A DNA stretch of 64,000 nt from Hanleya hanleyi (GCA_036873755.1 JAVTVY010048055.1:62001-126000), one strand, 5' to 3'; positions 35,207 through 45,679 are shown, counted from the stretch's first letter. Notes: generated by a model from the sequence alone, not told the origin. Made by a program: numbers and translations.

Positions 35207-35860
35207 CTCGCTATAGGTCCAACAAGAGCAGTAGAGCATCCCTATACGATGATGGTAAGCGGCCCTACGGCATATGGAAAGACGTCCTGGGTGATGAAGT
35301 TCTTAGAGGAAGGTGTGGCAACCTCAGCTCCGAAACGTGCTGTTTGGTGTTATAGCCAATGGCAGCCCGCCTACATAACTATCAGGTTACAGAATGTGAG
35401 CTTCGTCCCAGGGATTGCTCACGACATAAACGAACCGTATTACTTTGACCCCGAGCAGACCAACGTGGTAGTGCTAGATGATCTGATGAGTGCGGCCAAG
35501 GACAATTCACACGTCGCTGACTTGTTTACTAAAGGATCCCATCATCGGAATCTGTCCGTCATCTATTTGACCCAGAATCTCTTTCCTCAAGGGAAGGCGT
35601 CCAGAGATATTGCCTTGAACTGCCAATAGTTTGTGTTGTTCTCCAATCCCATTGACAGAGCACAAATCCGTGTGTTTGGTAGTCGAATTTATCCTCAGAA
35701 CGTCGACCATTTCATGTAGGCGTTTTAAGGGCGACAAGTCGTCCGTACGGCTAACTGTTCGTAGATTTAAAAGCCCATACCCCCGAAGATCGCCGGCTGA
35801 CGACCCACCTGTTACCCGGCGAGGGATCACCGCAACGTCATATACCCCTACGCCATCATA
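35207..35860 (+). pseudogene. A32/FtsK-like packaging ATPase remnant (Polinton/adintovirus-like)
   Basis: The frame has a Walker A GPTAYGKT (about 35258-35281), a Walker B VVVLDDLM near 35468 and the sensor-like segment GSHHRNLSVIYLTQNLF near 35540. This order and spacing are typical of A32-type genome-packaging ATPases of Polintons/Mavericks and adintoviruses, which translocate DNA into capsids. In-frame TAG codons lie at 35627-35629 and 35717-35719 and a TAA at 35726-35728. A frameshift between about 35728 and 35780 separates the C-terminal piece. The ATG at 35249 is one possible start, but the frame is open for a further ~40 bases upstream. It is an inactive fossil copy. Confidence 0.75.
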
Positions 35861-35994
35861 GCCTCGAGTCCACATCTGGCAGAGCAGCAGCAGCAACCCA
35901 CCCCCATACAGCGGGTCCGCTTCATATCATCAGTCCCGGAATATCACCCAACCGTGAAGGACCAACTCGAAGCCGTACATGGAATGAACATAAT

Positions 35995-36330
35995 GTGAAC
36001 TCGAGGCTATGGAAGGATTTGCTCAAAGAAAGTATGGACGCCGAGATGGGCGAGACGTCGAGGGACACAGAAAACAAGTTTCAACACAAAGGGCATTCGA
36101 AAAAGGAAGCCGCAATTTTAGCCCATAACAGATTGGCACCTAGACTACGACGGGCTTTACGTCAGCAGTATGTCGGCCTCGTGACACATATAAAATTGTT
36201 GGATAACGATGCGGTTCATATGAAAATCGAAAAAAAACAAAAAACCTCGGGCATGAACTGGAAAGCACCATATGTCAGAGCAATAGCACAAAAGAAACAT
36301 TTGTTCGAACGCATCATTCAACGACGTTAA
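35995..36330 (+). CDS. Small helical protein of the integrated viral-like element (copy A)
   Basis: A frame of about 111 codons, open upstream with no in-frame ATG nearby (it starts at GTG), so the start is unknown. It is basic and helical, with LWKDLLKESMDAEM near the start and WKAPYVRAIAQKKHLFERII at the end. The C-terminal 60 residues align with the protein ending at 37712: both have a Tyr-rich helix, 'D...(I/M)K', then 'A...AI..(R/K)K.LF'. It is probably a structural or unknown protein of the same element as the ATPase; function not known. Confidence 0.5.
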   Translation: MNSRLWKDLLKESMDAEMGETSRDTENKFQHKGHSKKEAAILAHNRLAPRLRRALRQQYVGLVTHIKLLDNDAVHMKIEKKQKTSGMNWKAPYVRAIAQKKHLFERIIQRR

Positions 36331-36350
36331 AGTGATAAGAAAGTGTGCTA

Positions 36351-36470
36351 AATCGTTAGATTCTTGATATGTGCTTTAGAATAGGTTAACCAGAAGACTA
36401 TTCTGTGAAGTCATGTGAAGCAGTCAGTATGTCGGCACCTCTTCCCATTTCCCTTATATGTGTTGTAATT
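36351..36470. repeat. Direct repeat, copy 1 (~120 bp)
   Basis: Begins 'aatcgttagattcttgatat' and ends 'cttatatgtgttgtaatt'. It is nearly identical to 36859-36978 and lies just after the stop of the 111-codon frame. It could be a duplicated 3' end or promoter ('ccttatatgtg'). Confidence 0.9.
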
Positions 36471-36858
36471 TTTCCTGTATATGGCGAGATTCTGCTGGTG
36501 GACGTTTCGTCCCGGAGGTCCGCCCCCTGTACAGACCTTTTGGTCTTTGATATATGTTGGCATTTGTGGGGAGTTGATGTTGGGTTGACATCGGGCCTTA
36601 CAGACTAGTGTTTTGTGTTAAATGCCGTCATTTACATCTGACGACGATACAGCTCACCTATCTCCAATGTACGAGTTGTCACAGCGAAACAGCTCACCAA
36701 TTACCAGTATACGAGTTGTCAGAGCATTTCCATCATAGCTCTCTAGATTTGTATCTAATACCGCTTATGCCGGTGCTAGGGGCCGTGTGGTCATATCATC
36801 CAAGTTGCCACATGAACAGGGACAATAAAAGAGTACCTGAGATACAACACATATCACG

Positions 36859-36978
36859 AATCGTTAGATTCTTGGTATGTGCTTTAGAATAGGTTAACCA
36901 GAAGACTATTCTGTGAAATCATGTGAAGCAGTCAGTATGTCGGCACCTCTTCCCACTTCCCTTATATGTGTTGTAATT
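36859..36978. repeat. Direct repeat, copy 2 (~120 bp)
   Basis: Second copy of the block at 36351-36470, with about three substitutions. It ends about 135 bp before the zinc-finger frame at 37113. Confidence 0.9.
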
Positions 36979-36994
36979 AAGTTGCAATTAAGAG

Positions 36995-37060
36995 ACGAGC
37001 GTTAAGGCGTACAGATAGGGCGTTAAGCGTAACAGTGGGCGTTGGCGGGCGTTACTGTCT
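36995..37060. repeat. 'gcgttaagcgtaac' dispersed repeat, copy 1
   Basis: 'agggcgttaagcgtaac' followed by 'ggcgttg(g/a)cgggcg' recurs at 38022-38066. The two copies bracket the zinc-finger/helical frame. Confidence 0.7.
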
Positions 37061-37112
37061 ATGAAAGCAAGTGTATTCCCCAAAAACGCACAGTCGACGT
37101 TCAACCTTCAAC

Positions 37113-37715
37113 ATGGCTTATACTTGTTCTGAGTGTGAACGCACGTTCACCAGACATTACGATATGATGCGACACGAGAAAAATATACATGGGATTGAAG
37201 ACTCCGAGGATTACAATTACATTACAATTACAAGCGTCTAGTCCGTTGAGGTGGATGCTGATACAGAGACTGCTGAGAGTCCATCGACTGATACCGAAAC
37301 CGAGATTGCTGACAGTCCATCTACTGATAAGAAGAGCTTGACCTCAGATAGTCAGCCTACATCCCAGGAAAGTGAGGCAGAACCTACCTTCTGGGATCGT
37401 ATTGTGACAGCAGCTATCAATACTCACGCTGCCGCGATCGAGGACGCTGGACAGGATAACTGATAACAGGCGTACACCCAAATGCGCCCCTGCATCAGCA
37501 AAACAGCCATGGCGATCTATGAACAGTATACCTTACTTCCGCTTGAAATGAAAGGCGACCCCACGCAAAGGTCCATCATGAAGACCAAACGTCACTTAGA
37601 AGAGGATATGGGGCTACCACCCACCGAGGCCCTGGAAAATGCGATCAGACTGCGCAAACAACTGTTTCAGGACATGCTGCCCAAACAATATCCAGGCCTG
37701 CCCGATGACGATTAG
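37113..37715 (+). pseudogene. C2H2 finger plus helical protein of the viral-like element (copy B), with in-frame stops
   Basis: One continuous frame starts at the ATG 37113. It encodes a C2H2 finger (YTCSECERTFTRHYDMMRHE, ligands C-x2-C-x12-H-x4-H). A TAG follows at 37239-37241, then an acidic Ser/Thr-rich linker (TETEIADSPSTD). TGA-TAA lies at 37461-37466. Then comes a helical domain with YEQYTLLPLEMKGDPTQRSI and ALENAIRLRKQLFQDML, ending at TAG 37713. No frameshift is needed; only stops interrupt it. The C-terminal half is related to the protein at 35995. Function not known. Confidence 0.6.
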
Positions 37716-38009
37716 AACAAACGGATGAGAGCGAACATGGCCGAAGATGGGACTTTCTTAAGGACGGCTTCTGATTGGACAAGAGCAGCCGAGAATACAT
37801 CTAACGGGTCAGAGCGAATATGACAGATACCGCGGCAAATGGCGGCCTCTGATTGGACAAGAGTCTTACTTGAATTGTAAACATACCCAACGCGGCTCCC
37901 CCAGCGTGGGTATGATGTAACATTGGGGAGAATAAACTATATGTTGTTGTTGTTGTTCTCTCATCTGTCATCCTTGTTGTTGTTGTTTTTCTCTCATCTG
38001 TCATATCAT

Positions 38010-38072
38010 GGCGTCAAGGCGTTATGCTAGGGCGTTAAGCGTAACGACAGGCGTTGACGGGCGCCACTGCAT
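38010..38072. repeat. 'gcgttaagcgtaac' dispersed repeat, copy 2
   Basis: Second copy of the short G/C-rich repeat at 36995-37060, with about 80% identity, just before the CRE-rich array. Confidence 0.7.
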
Positions 38073-38164
38073 TTCCAATGAATTAGTGACAATTCCATGA
38101 AAATCAGAGCTTTTGAGCTATTTCACCAGGGCATTGAAGCGTTGATCTTGGCGTTGACGGCGTT

Positions 38165-38960
38165 GCTACACGATGACACCTCACACGACACATTCGGACC
38201 GCGGATGGCCCATTTCTACCTCAAAACACCTTCCTTCACACCCTCAAAATGCCCACTTTGCCTCCTACTCCTACTGATGACGTCACCATTGACGTCACAG
38301 ATGACGTGACCATCCCTCAAATCGTGGTCTACACCCCGAGAACTACAAAATGACACCCCACACGACACATTCGGACCAAGGATGGTCCCTCTCTACACCA
38401 AATACCTTCCTTCACTGCCTCAAAATACCCACTTTCGCTACTACTCGTACTGATGACGTCAACGGTAACGTTACAGATGACGAGAACATCCCTCAAATCG
38501 GTATGTACACCCCAAGAGCTACAAAATGACACCCCACACGACGCATTCGAATCAAGGATGGTCCATCTCTACTCCAAATACCTTCCTTCACTGCCCCAAA
38601 ATGCCCACTTTCGTTACTACTCGTACTGATGACGTCATCAATGACGTCACAGATGACGCGAACATCCCTCAAATCGGGATATACACCCCGAGAACTGCAA
38701 AATGACACCTCCCACGACGCATTCGGACCAAGGATGGTCCCTCTCTACCCCAAATACCTTCCTCTACTGCCCCAAAATACCCACTTTCGTTACTACTCGT
38801 ACTGATGACGTCACCGATGACGTTTCAGATGACGTGAACATCCCTCAAATCGGGGTCTACACCCCGAGAGCTACAAAATGACACCCCACACGACGCATTC
38901 GGAACAAGGATGGTCCATTTCTACCCCAAACACACCGCCACGCACCTCCAAAATGACCAC
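38165..38960 (+). repeat. ~176-bp tandem repeat with CRE palindromes, ~4.5 copies
   Basis: Units begin 'atgacacc(t/c)cacacgac' at 38174, 38351, 38527, 38702 and 38879. Each holds a 'gatgacgt..' cluster. Perfect TGACGTCA sites occur at 38278-38285 and 38290-38297, and in each later unit. The array follows the helical-protein frame of the viral-like element. Confidence 0.9.
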
Positions 38961-38979
38961 TTTACTTACTACACTCAAA

Positions 38980-38991
38980 TGCGCATGCGCA
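38980..38991. promoter_or_regulatory. NRF1-like palindrome TGCGCATGCGCA
   Basis: Exact match to the YGCGCAYGCGCR consensus. Further matches are at 39145-39156 and 40197-40208. Three in 1.2 kb, next to the CRE array, suggest a promoter-like region; no transcript start was seen. Confidence 0.5.
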
Positions 38992-39239
38992 GATTGACGC
39001 GACTTGCACTAGAAAACACGCCATGCTGACTCTACCCCACACAAGCTTCACTTTGATACCTCCCACGACCCATATCCATCTCTACCCCAAACACACCCCC
39101 ACGCACCCCCCCCCAAATGCCTGCTTTCTATAATACGGCCAGACTGCGCATGCGCAAAATATTGAAAACGGACGAACCATTAGTCCAGTCGGGTGCTCCT
39201 CCACGAGAGCTTCAAAATAAGACCTCATACGACACGATA

Positions 39240-39840
39240 GGATCATTAGGGGCTCACTTAGACCCCAAAACGTCCACCCAGTATGGACCTATCTCCCATA
39301 GCCAGTATGGGTCTATATGGGCCTATATACATACCCACCCGGTACTTTTCAAAATATTTCACCGCTTAGCTCCGGAACCCCTCTCATTTTTCTTGGCGAG
39401 ACGAGAAAAACAAGACAGGGCATAGTAAAGCCCACACAAAATTTCCCAGGTTGGACCTATACCCCCATAGCCAGTATGAGGCTATATGCAGACCTACCCG
39501 GTATTTTTCCAAAAAATTCACCGTTTACCTCCGAGACCCCCCCCATCGTGTTCTACGTGGCGAGACGAAGAAAACAAGACCCAACAACCCATAGTAAAGC
39601 ACACAAAAAAAAAATCCCAGGTTGGACCTATACCCCCATAGTCAGTATAGCGCCAGTATAGGGCTATATACAGACCTACCCGGTACTTTTCGAAAAATTT
39701 CACCGCTTCACTCCGAGACCCTTCCCATCGTGTTTTTCTTGGCGAGACGAGAAAAACAAGACCAAACAAGTTTAACAACCCATAGAAAAATCCACAAAAA
39801 AATGACCACCCCCCATACCCCATACAGGCATATTGTATAA
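39240..39840 (+). repeat. ~180-bp tandem repeat, ~3 diverged copies
   Basis: Landmarks 'gacctatacccccatag', 'ctatatacagacctacccgg', 'ttcaccgctt' and 'tcttggcgagacgagaaaaa' recur around 39325, 39480 and 39661. Open frames of 60-130 codons on both strands are repeat artefacts. Confidence 0.75.
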
Positions 39841-40370
39841 TACATATAATTGTAGGAGTCCGTGTTCCGCTTTTTTCCGGAGAAACTTTTACATACACTC
39901 ACCCAGGACTGGATCGCCCTCGAGGAGCGCTTCACTTTGATACCTCACTCGATCCAATCAGTCCACTAGGGGCCCATATCGCCCCTGAAGATTGCCGATG
40001 ATTCTCACGAAAACGCACGTATTTGGGGCTACTTTCTCAAATCTGCAGAGGCAGACCGCATCACCGCCAGACAGCATCACCGCGGAGGAATACATGCCCC
40101 AAGGTCACGCCCCATTCACCCAGACCGGAAGTGACGTCATACCTGAGCACAACTCCTCCACACGACTCCCTGCGCACACCTCAAAATTGTCACAATCGCG
40201 CATGCGCAGTGAGGTGAACCGCCCTCGAAATCACCCCTATATACTACTGTCGTTGTCTATGAAGAATTTGCGCCTCAGTAATATGGCAATCCAACGAAGT
40301 CAAGGCATGTTATACATCATTTTTCGCCTATTGGGATATTGGTCATAGATGGCCACTCAGACTGAACATT
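39841..40370. other. Promoter-like GC-rich stretch, no gene recognised
   Basis: It holds one NRF1-like site (40197-40208) and a TATA-like 'cccctatatactactgtcg' at 40231-40249, then 'ttgtctatgaagaatttgcg'. A 118-codon frame (39992-40348) has no motif. This could be a promoter of the viral-like element. Confidence 0.35.
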
Positions 40371-40410
40371 AAAAAAAAATCTAGTCGCAGTGGCTGTAAC
40401 GACCGCTAAG

Positions 40411-40501
40411 CATCTTCATTTTATCCAGCCAATTTCTACGTTCCCACTTCGATGCAGGTTCGAAGTGGGAACGTAGAAATTGGCTGGATAAAATGAAGAT
40501 G
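40411..40501. mobile_element. 91-bp near-perfect foldback with 8-bp target duplication
   Basis: The arms run from 'catcttcattttatccagcc' through 'gttcccacttcga', about 42 bp each, with a 7-base loop TGCAGGT. Direct repeats CCGCTAAG flank it exactly at 40403-40410 and 40502-40509. Perfect arms and target duplication mean a recently moved micro-MITE. An 8-bp duplication with CA...TG ends fits hAT or P-type transposition. Confidence 0.9.
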
Positions 40502-40549
40502 CCGCTAAGTGGCGTGATCCGCTTCTCGCCAAATAGTGATTCACAACTG

Positions 40550-41170
40550 AACGCGCTGGTCCACTCATCTTCACAAGTCTAAATCCTAAATCCTCCCAGA
40601 GAGTTCGATCGATACACTGACCAGTAAGCGAGAATGTGGTGCACTGCAAATCGTGCACTGAGACCACGGTGGGAGGGGAAACAACCCTCTGAGAGAGGGA
40701 AGTGCATTCTGGGATACAATGTAACCACGTCGCGGAGAGGTTGAGGCGAACGAAGCAGGTAATGGAAAATGACAGCTGGAGGTCTTTTGAAGTTTTGGGA
40801 GTTGTCGTTTCCCGATGTTCCTGCAAATATATCCTATTGAATAATACACACCTCAAGGATTGCTTTAATGTATTTTTCATGTCTTCTACTGTTTTCGTGA
40901 TCCCGTAAGAGTGTGTACAATTTCCCGATGGTCATCAGAAACGTACAGTACATGTGTTCGGAGTTGAATTCAGCACAAGAACTGAATGAAACCAGCTGTT
41001 ATAACGCAGCAGGTGATGCAGATATCCCTGCAGATTAATGGCAGATCATCTTGTGAGAGGTATCGCACTAATTTCTGAAAGAAACTCGATCTGACCCAGG
41101 ACGCCCATGTAGAGAGGAGCGTTACGCCCTCTGTATGAGGAAGGGTCTGGTCGGCTTTCCCCAACACTGA
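40550..41170. other. Interspersed repeat sequence shared with 48.0-49.5 kb
   Basis: The segment around 40660-40740 ('gaccacggtgggagggg', 'gagggaagtgcattctggga') is the reverse complement of pieces at 48045-48080 and 49418-49450. The rest holds no recognisable gene. Confidence 0.5.
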
Positions 41171-41216
41171 CACTGTGACGTAGTTAAAGATTCATTGCGT
41201 CTCAATTCCCTCACCG

Positions 41217-41640
41217 CTATGCCGACACCGCATACTTTTCCATCGTTTTGTGGCTGTATGTCATCAGACTGGAATTTTCAGTTGAATACCACTTGACCAC
41301 TTCCAGAAACAAAGCTAATGCGATGTTGTCCATTGGGAATTTGCCCTCCTTGACCAGTAGAAGAAAAGACGAAAAGTCATGAAGCATGCCAGCCATAGAC
41401 AACCTCCCACACACGTCGGACAAAACTGTCAAATTTTGTTTATAATATTCGGTCCAGTTCCCATGCTGACAAACAAAGTTTTTGTTGTTGTTGTTTTTCT
41501 GCCCAGTGTCTTTTGTGGGGCATATGGTTTGATTACTGGCACGCTTTCTACGGTATTTTCTGGGGTTTCGGGTAGGCCTAGAGATCTACTGGCGTCATCC
41601 GAGGATATTGTCATGTGAGGGGTTTGGAGTCCCAATCTTT
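41217..41640 (-). pseudogene. Fragment of an unknown protein, possible transposon-associated gene
   Basis: A 71-codon minus-strand frame (41217-41432) has protein-like composition: VCGRLSMAGMLHDFSSFLLL, KFPMDNIALALFLEVVKWYS. The segment upstream (41429-41635) has a Ser/Thr-rich frame ending at the same place. It resembles multicopy uncharacterised proteins I associate with molluscan repeats, from memory only. No catalytic motif is visible. The frame ends abruptly at a TAG, so it is probably truncated. Confidence 0.4.
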
Positions 41641-42159
41641 TCTTGGGCCTTTTCTTGGGCCTCTTGGGCCTGTTTCTACAGGCTTGGGCCTGTAGAAAGT
41701 TACGAAAAATGAAGGAGAGACTAGAATAAAGTTCTAGATGGTATAACTCTCTTCAAGCATTATATGGGAAATTTTAAAGAATGTTTAACTGTGGAACAAC
41801 TGGACTTCAGTCAAGAAAAACACAGCTAGAGTGCGTGTACAAGAAATATACTGAAAATATGGCGCATGGCAACTATCTACTCCCTCATCAGTAACTGATC
41901 CCCAAGATCCATCCTCCATCCTGATTCCTGAACGTTTCAGGGATCATTTTCCCCACTACTGTCCGCCCCTGTACAAAGTCACTTTGACCTATGATTCATT
42001 CTTGTCGGCGTCGGGCCTTACAACAGACTGGTATATTCTGAATAAGAAGCCACACCCGTTAACATTCACCTCGTTTTACTACGAGTCGTTTTCTTACATC
42101 TGACCGTCACACGGGTCACTGGCACATTACTTTGGGCAGCTTGATTCTTAGCACACTGG

Positions 42160-42893
42160 AATAGAGCTAGAACTGAATGTCTAAGTTCACCGCTATGTTA
42201 TTGGAGTTTGACGCAATAGCTTAGATACGATAGCCGCCGCCTTGCAACGGTAGGACCCAGTTTCAATCGAAGCATGTAATCAATTCTCGGCTTACCAAGA
42301 TATAAAACTGCGATCACTCTTTGTCCCCTTCCGCTTCAAACACCACCTTCCTTCGCGCTATATATCGCCCATAATATTAGTTGGACACCACTTCTACTCA
42401 CGACCACATAGGCCCGGTAGCCGTTTTCAACAAATATGGACTCGCCCTATCGGAAAAGCACAGACTCGTACTTCGCCCTCTTCCGAAATTCGAACCTCCA
42501 CCAGATATCCACGAACGCAGCTGTCTGCTGCAACATGGACAGGAAGACTCCGACTGGGGGTATAGAAACGACTCCTTTTCACTCCAACAAAATCCCCCAG
42601 CGAGCGAGTTTGAGAAAACGTTCCAAACACTGAGCATATGTGATGATTAGAAATGGTGTCTAACTAATATTATGGGCGATATATAGCGCGAAAGAAGGTG
42701 GTATTCGAAGCGGTAGGGGCAAAAAGTAATGGCATCGCAGTTTTATGTCTTGGTAAACCGCGAATTGATTACAGACTTCGATTGAAACTGGCTCCTACCG
42801 TACCAAGGCGGCAGCTTAGAGCTATCATATCCAAGCTACCGCTTCGAAACCAAATAACATAGCGGTGAACTTAGTATTCAGATCTAGAATATA
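42160..42893. mobile_element. Long inverted-repeat element with 260-bp coding-like loop
   Basis: Arms of about 235 bp (42160-42397 and 42657-42893, roughly 80% identical) begin 'ctaagttcaccgctatgtta' and end near 'ataatattagttggacacca'. Each arm has a TATA-like motif pointing inwards ('gatataaaactgcgatc' at 42299; 'gacataaaac' in the other). The loop is open in several frames; the longest (42381-42650, plus) has no ATG, and another has ATG at 42436 (65 codons). No homologue recognised. Confidence 0.65.
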
Positions 42894-43770
42894 GCATGTA
42901 CAAATCAGAAGGTGTCGGTGTTTAATATGTTTTTTGAGTTAATCAATTCGACAAATATTATTGCAAAATTTGCATGATGCTATTATCATCCTACCAGGTT
43001 CTCCAGTGTTTCTTCTCCTCTGTTTCACCCTATTCAGTGTCAAGCTATATTTTCTCTTCCTGACAGCGCGTGTTCCTGGAATAAGAACTGGTCATTTTGC
43101 AGGACTTATTCTCTCGAAAATACATGGTAGAAGATATTTTCTACATGACCGTGGGATACCAGTAACTCACATGGAACTAGAAATATAGAGCAAGTGATAC
43201 ACACTCAGAAACTGGAATCTTCTGGAATGCATCTCACAGAACTCACTCTCAGAAAGCAATCATTCCACAAAATATGGTCCCATACAGCCTGTCATCTCAC
43301 GTATGATTCTTTAATATATTTACATCATGTTTATGGACTCATTGGTTGGTCATTCACATAAAAACATTCACCGAAAGGCGACGAAGCAGTGTTCTCGAAA
43401 GTGACTGTTACTCTTGACATCGGCGTTACAATCGCCTACATTCATAGTGTGACCCTCCCTGCAAACGGGTTACATTCGCCAAATATTTAAACCCATGAAT
43501 GAGCGTTTAATCACATAGGCCACTATTGAACAGCGTTCTGCATATGATTACATCATCGATATATTTCATATGCCTGAAAACTAAAGCTCTCGGTGATCTC
43601 AGTTTCTTTAAATCACTATTTTTCTGTCCAATTTGGAGTTAGGTGCAGGATTGGCTTTTTTTTAGATACTTTTCAAATTTCCTATGCTTTAACATGGTGC
43701 TATATAGCATACTTGGCAATATTGTGCAGATATTTTTGCTAAACTCCGCAGTAGGCAGAAAAGTGGGTTA
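42894..43770. other. Intergenic, nothing recognised
   Basis: AT-rich. A 75-codon hydrophobic frame (42961-43188) lacks context and codes for nothing recognised. Confidence 0.4.
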
Positions 43771-43774
43771 CTTT

Positions 43775-45235
43775 AATATCATCTATATTTAATATTTAGC
43801 ACTTTTATAATCTAGTCTAATTAGAATATATTCGCATAAAAATATCTGTAACACCGTGTCGGAGAAAGGACAATATATTCAATATTTAGCACCTTTATAA
43901 TATTATCTAATTAGAATAGATTCGCACATAAATATGTAGCTGACGTCTGAGAACAGACAATATATTGAATATTTAGCACTTTGATAATATCATCTAATTA
44001 GAAGAGATTCGCAGTTAAGTATCTATCTGGCGTCTGGGAAAAGACAATATATTCAATATTTAGCACCTTTATAATATCATATAATTAGAAAAGATTCGCA
44101 CCCAAATATGTAGCTGGCATCTGGGAAAAGACAATATATTCAATATTTAGCACTTTTATAATCTATACTAAATAGAAGAGATTCGCAGTTAAATATCCAC
44201 AAGACCCTTTTCGGAGAAAAGACAATATATTCGATATTTAGCACTTTTATAATCTACTATAATTAGAAGAGATTCGCATCAAAATATCTGTAACACCGTG
44301 TCGGAGAAGGGACAATATATTCAATATTTAGCACCTCTATATTATCATCTAATTAGAATATATTCGCATTTAAATATATAGGTGACGTTTGAGAGCAGAC
44401 AATATATTGAATATTTAGCACTTTGATAATATCATATAATTAGAAAAGATTCGCAGTTAAGTATCTATCTGGCGTCTGGGAAAAGACAATATATTCAATA
44501 TTTAGCACCTTTATAATATCATATAATTAGAAAAGATTCGCAGTTAAATATGTAGATGGCGTCTGAGAAAGACAATATATTCAATATTTAGCACTTTGAT
44601 AATATCATATAATTAGAAGAGATTCGCAGTTAAATATCCACAAGACCCTTTTCGGAGAAAAGACAATATATCCAATATTTAGCACTTTTATAATCTAATA
44701 TAATTAGAAGAGATTCGCATCAAAATATCTGTAACACCGTGTCGGAGAAGGGACAATATATTCAATATTTAGCACCTCTATATTATCATCTAATTAGAAT
44801 ATATTCGCATTTAAATATGTAGGTGACGTCTGAGAGCAGACAATATATTGAATATTTAGCACTTTGATAATATCATCTAATTAGAAGAGATTCGCAGTTA
44901 AGTATCTATCTGGCGTCTGGGAAAAGACAATATATTCAATATTTAGCACCTTTATAATATCATATAATTAGAAAAGATTCGCAGTTAAATATGTAGCTGG
45001 CGTCTGGGAAGACAATATATTCAATATTGAGCACTTTGATAATATCATAGAATTAGAAGAGATTCGCAGTTAAGTATCTATCTGGCGTCTGGGAAAAGAC
45101 AATATATTCAATATTTAGCACCTTTATAATATCATATAATTAGAAAAGATTCGCACTTAAATATGTAGCTGGCGTCTGGGAAAGACAATATATTCAATAT
45201 TTAGCACTTTTATAATCTACTATAAAATGACGTCA
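43775..45235. repeat. ~87-bp satellite with five-monomer higher-order repeat
   Basis: Every monomer has 'gacaatatattcaatattta', 'gcac(c/t)tttataat' and 'agattcgca'. The last ~25 bp define five types: A 'taacaccgtgtcggag', B 'gacgtctgaga(a/g)cag', C 'tctatctggcgtctggg', D 'gtagctggc(g/a)tctggg', E 'ccacaagacccttttcgg'. The order is ABCDE, ABCDE, ABCD, CD. The A-to-A spacing is ~437 bp. Copies of the same type are more alike than neighbours. Confidence 0.92.
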
Positions 45236-45660
45236 CTGTGACGTCATCAAGTCGGCCATCTTGGATTTTTTTACATTTTGTGGTAGAGCTTGACCCAAGG
45301 GTATAGTGTGGTAAGTTTCAGCCCCCTAGCTCAAGGGATCAGAAAAATAATTAGGGAGGGCCATTCCGCCCCCCCCCCCCGCCCTAGGCCACGACAGGTC
45401 CCCAAAAGCCCAAGCCAGATAGGGTTAAACAGTCTATATACCAGCACATGCGCGTTGTTTAACCAGGAAGAACGATAGAATAATCTGTTATTGTCTGAGT
45501 GGAGTTGCACAGACCACAAATGAAAATGTACTTGCGACTGTCTTAAAACTTACATAACAGCGCATGCGCGTTGTTTAACCAGGAAGAACGATAGAATAAT
45601 CCCTGTTATTGTCAGAGGAGTTGCACAGACCAGCAAATAAGGGGTAGGACTGCCTTAAAC
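45236..45660. repeat. Dispersed and tandem short repeats
   Basis: 'gacgtcatcaagtcggccat' with its downstream 120 bp recurs in diverged form at 49590-49690. 'gcgcgttgtttaaccaggaa' plus 'gaacgatagaata' occurs twice, at about 45450 and 45565. The poly-C run at 45371-45380 may be hard to sequence. Confidence 0.7.
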
Positions 45661-45679
45661 CTCCTTAATCACCAGTCCT

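Noticed and set aside
39992..40348. 118-codon plus-strand frame
   Set aside because: Low-complexity composition without motif in a promoter-like GC-rich stretch.
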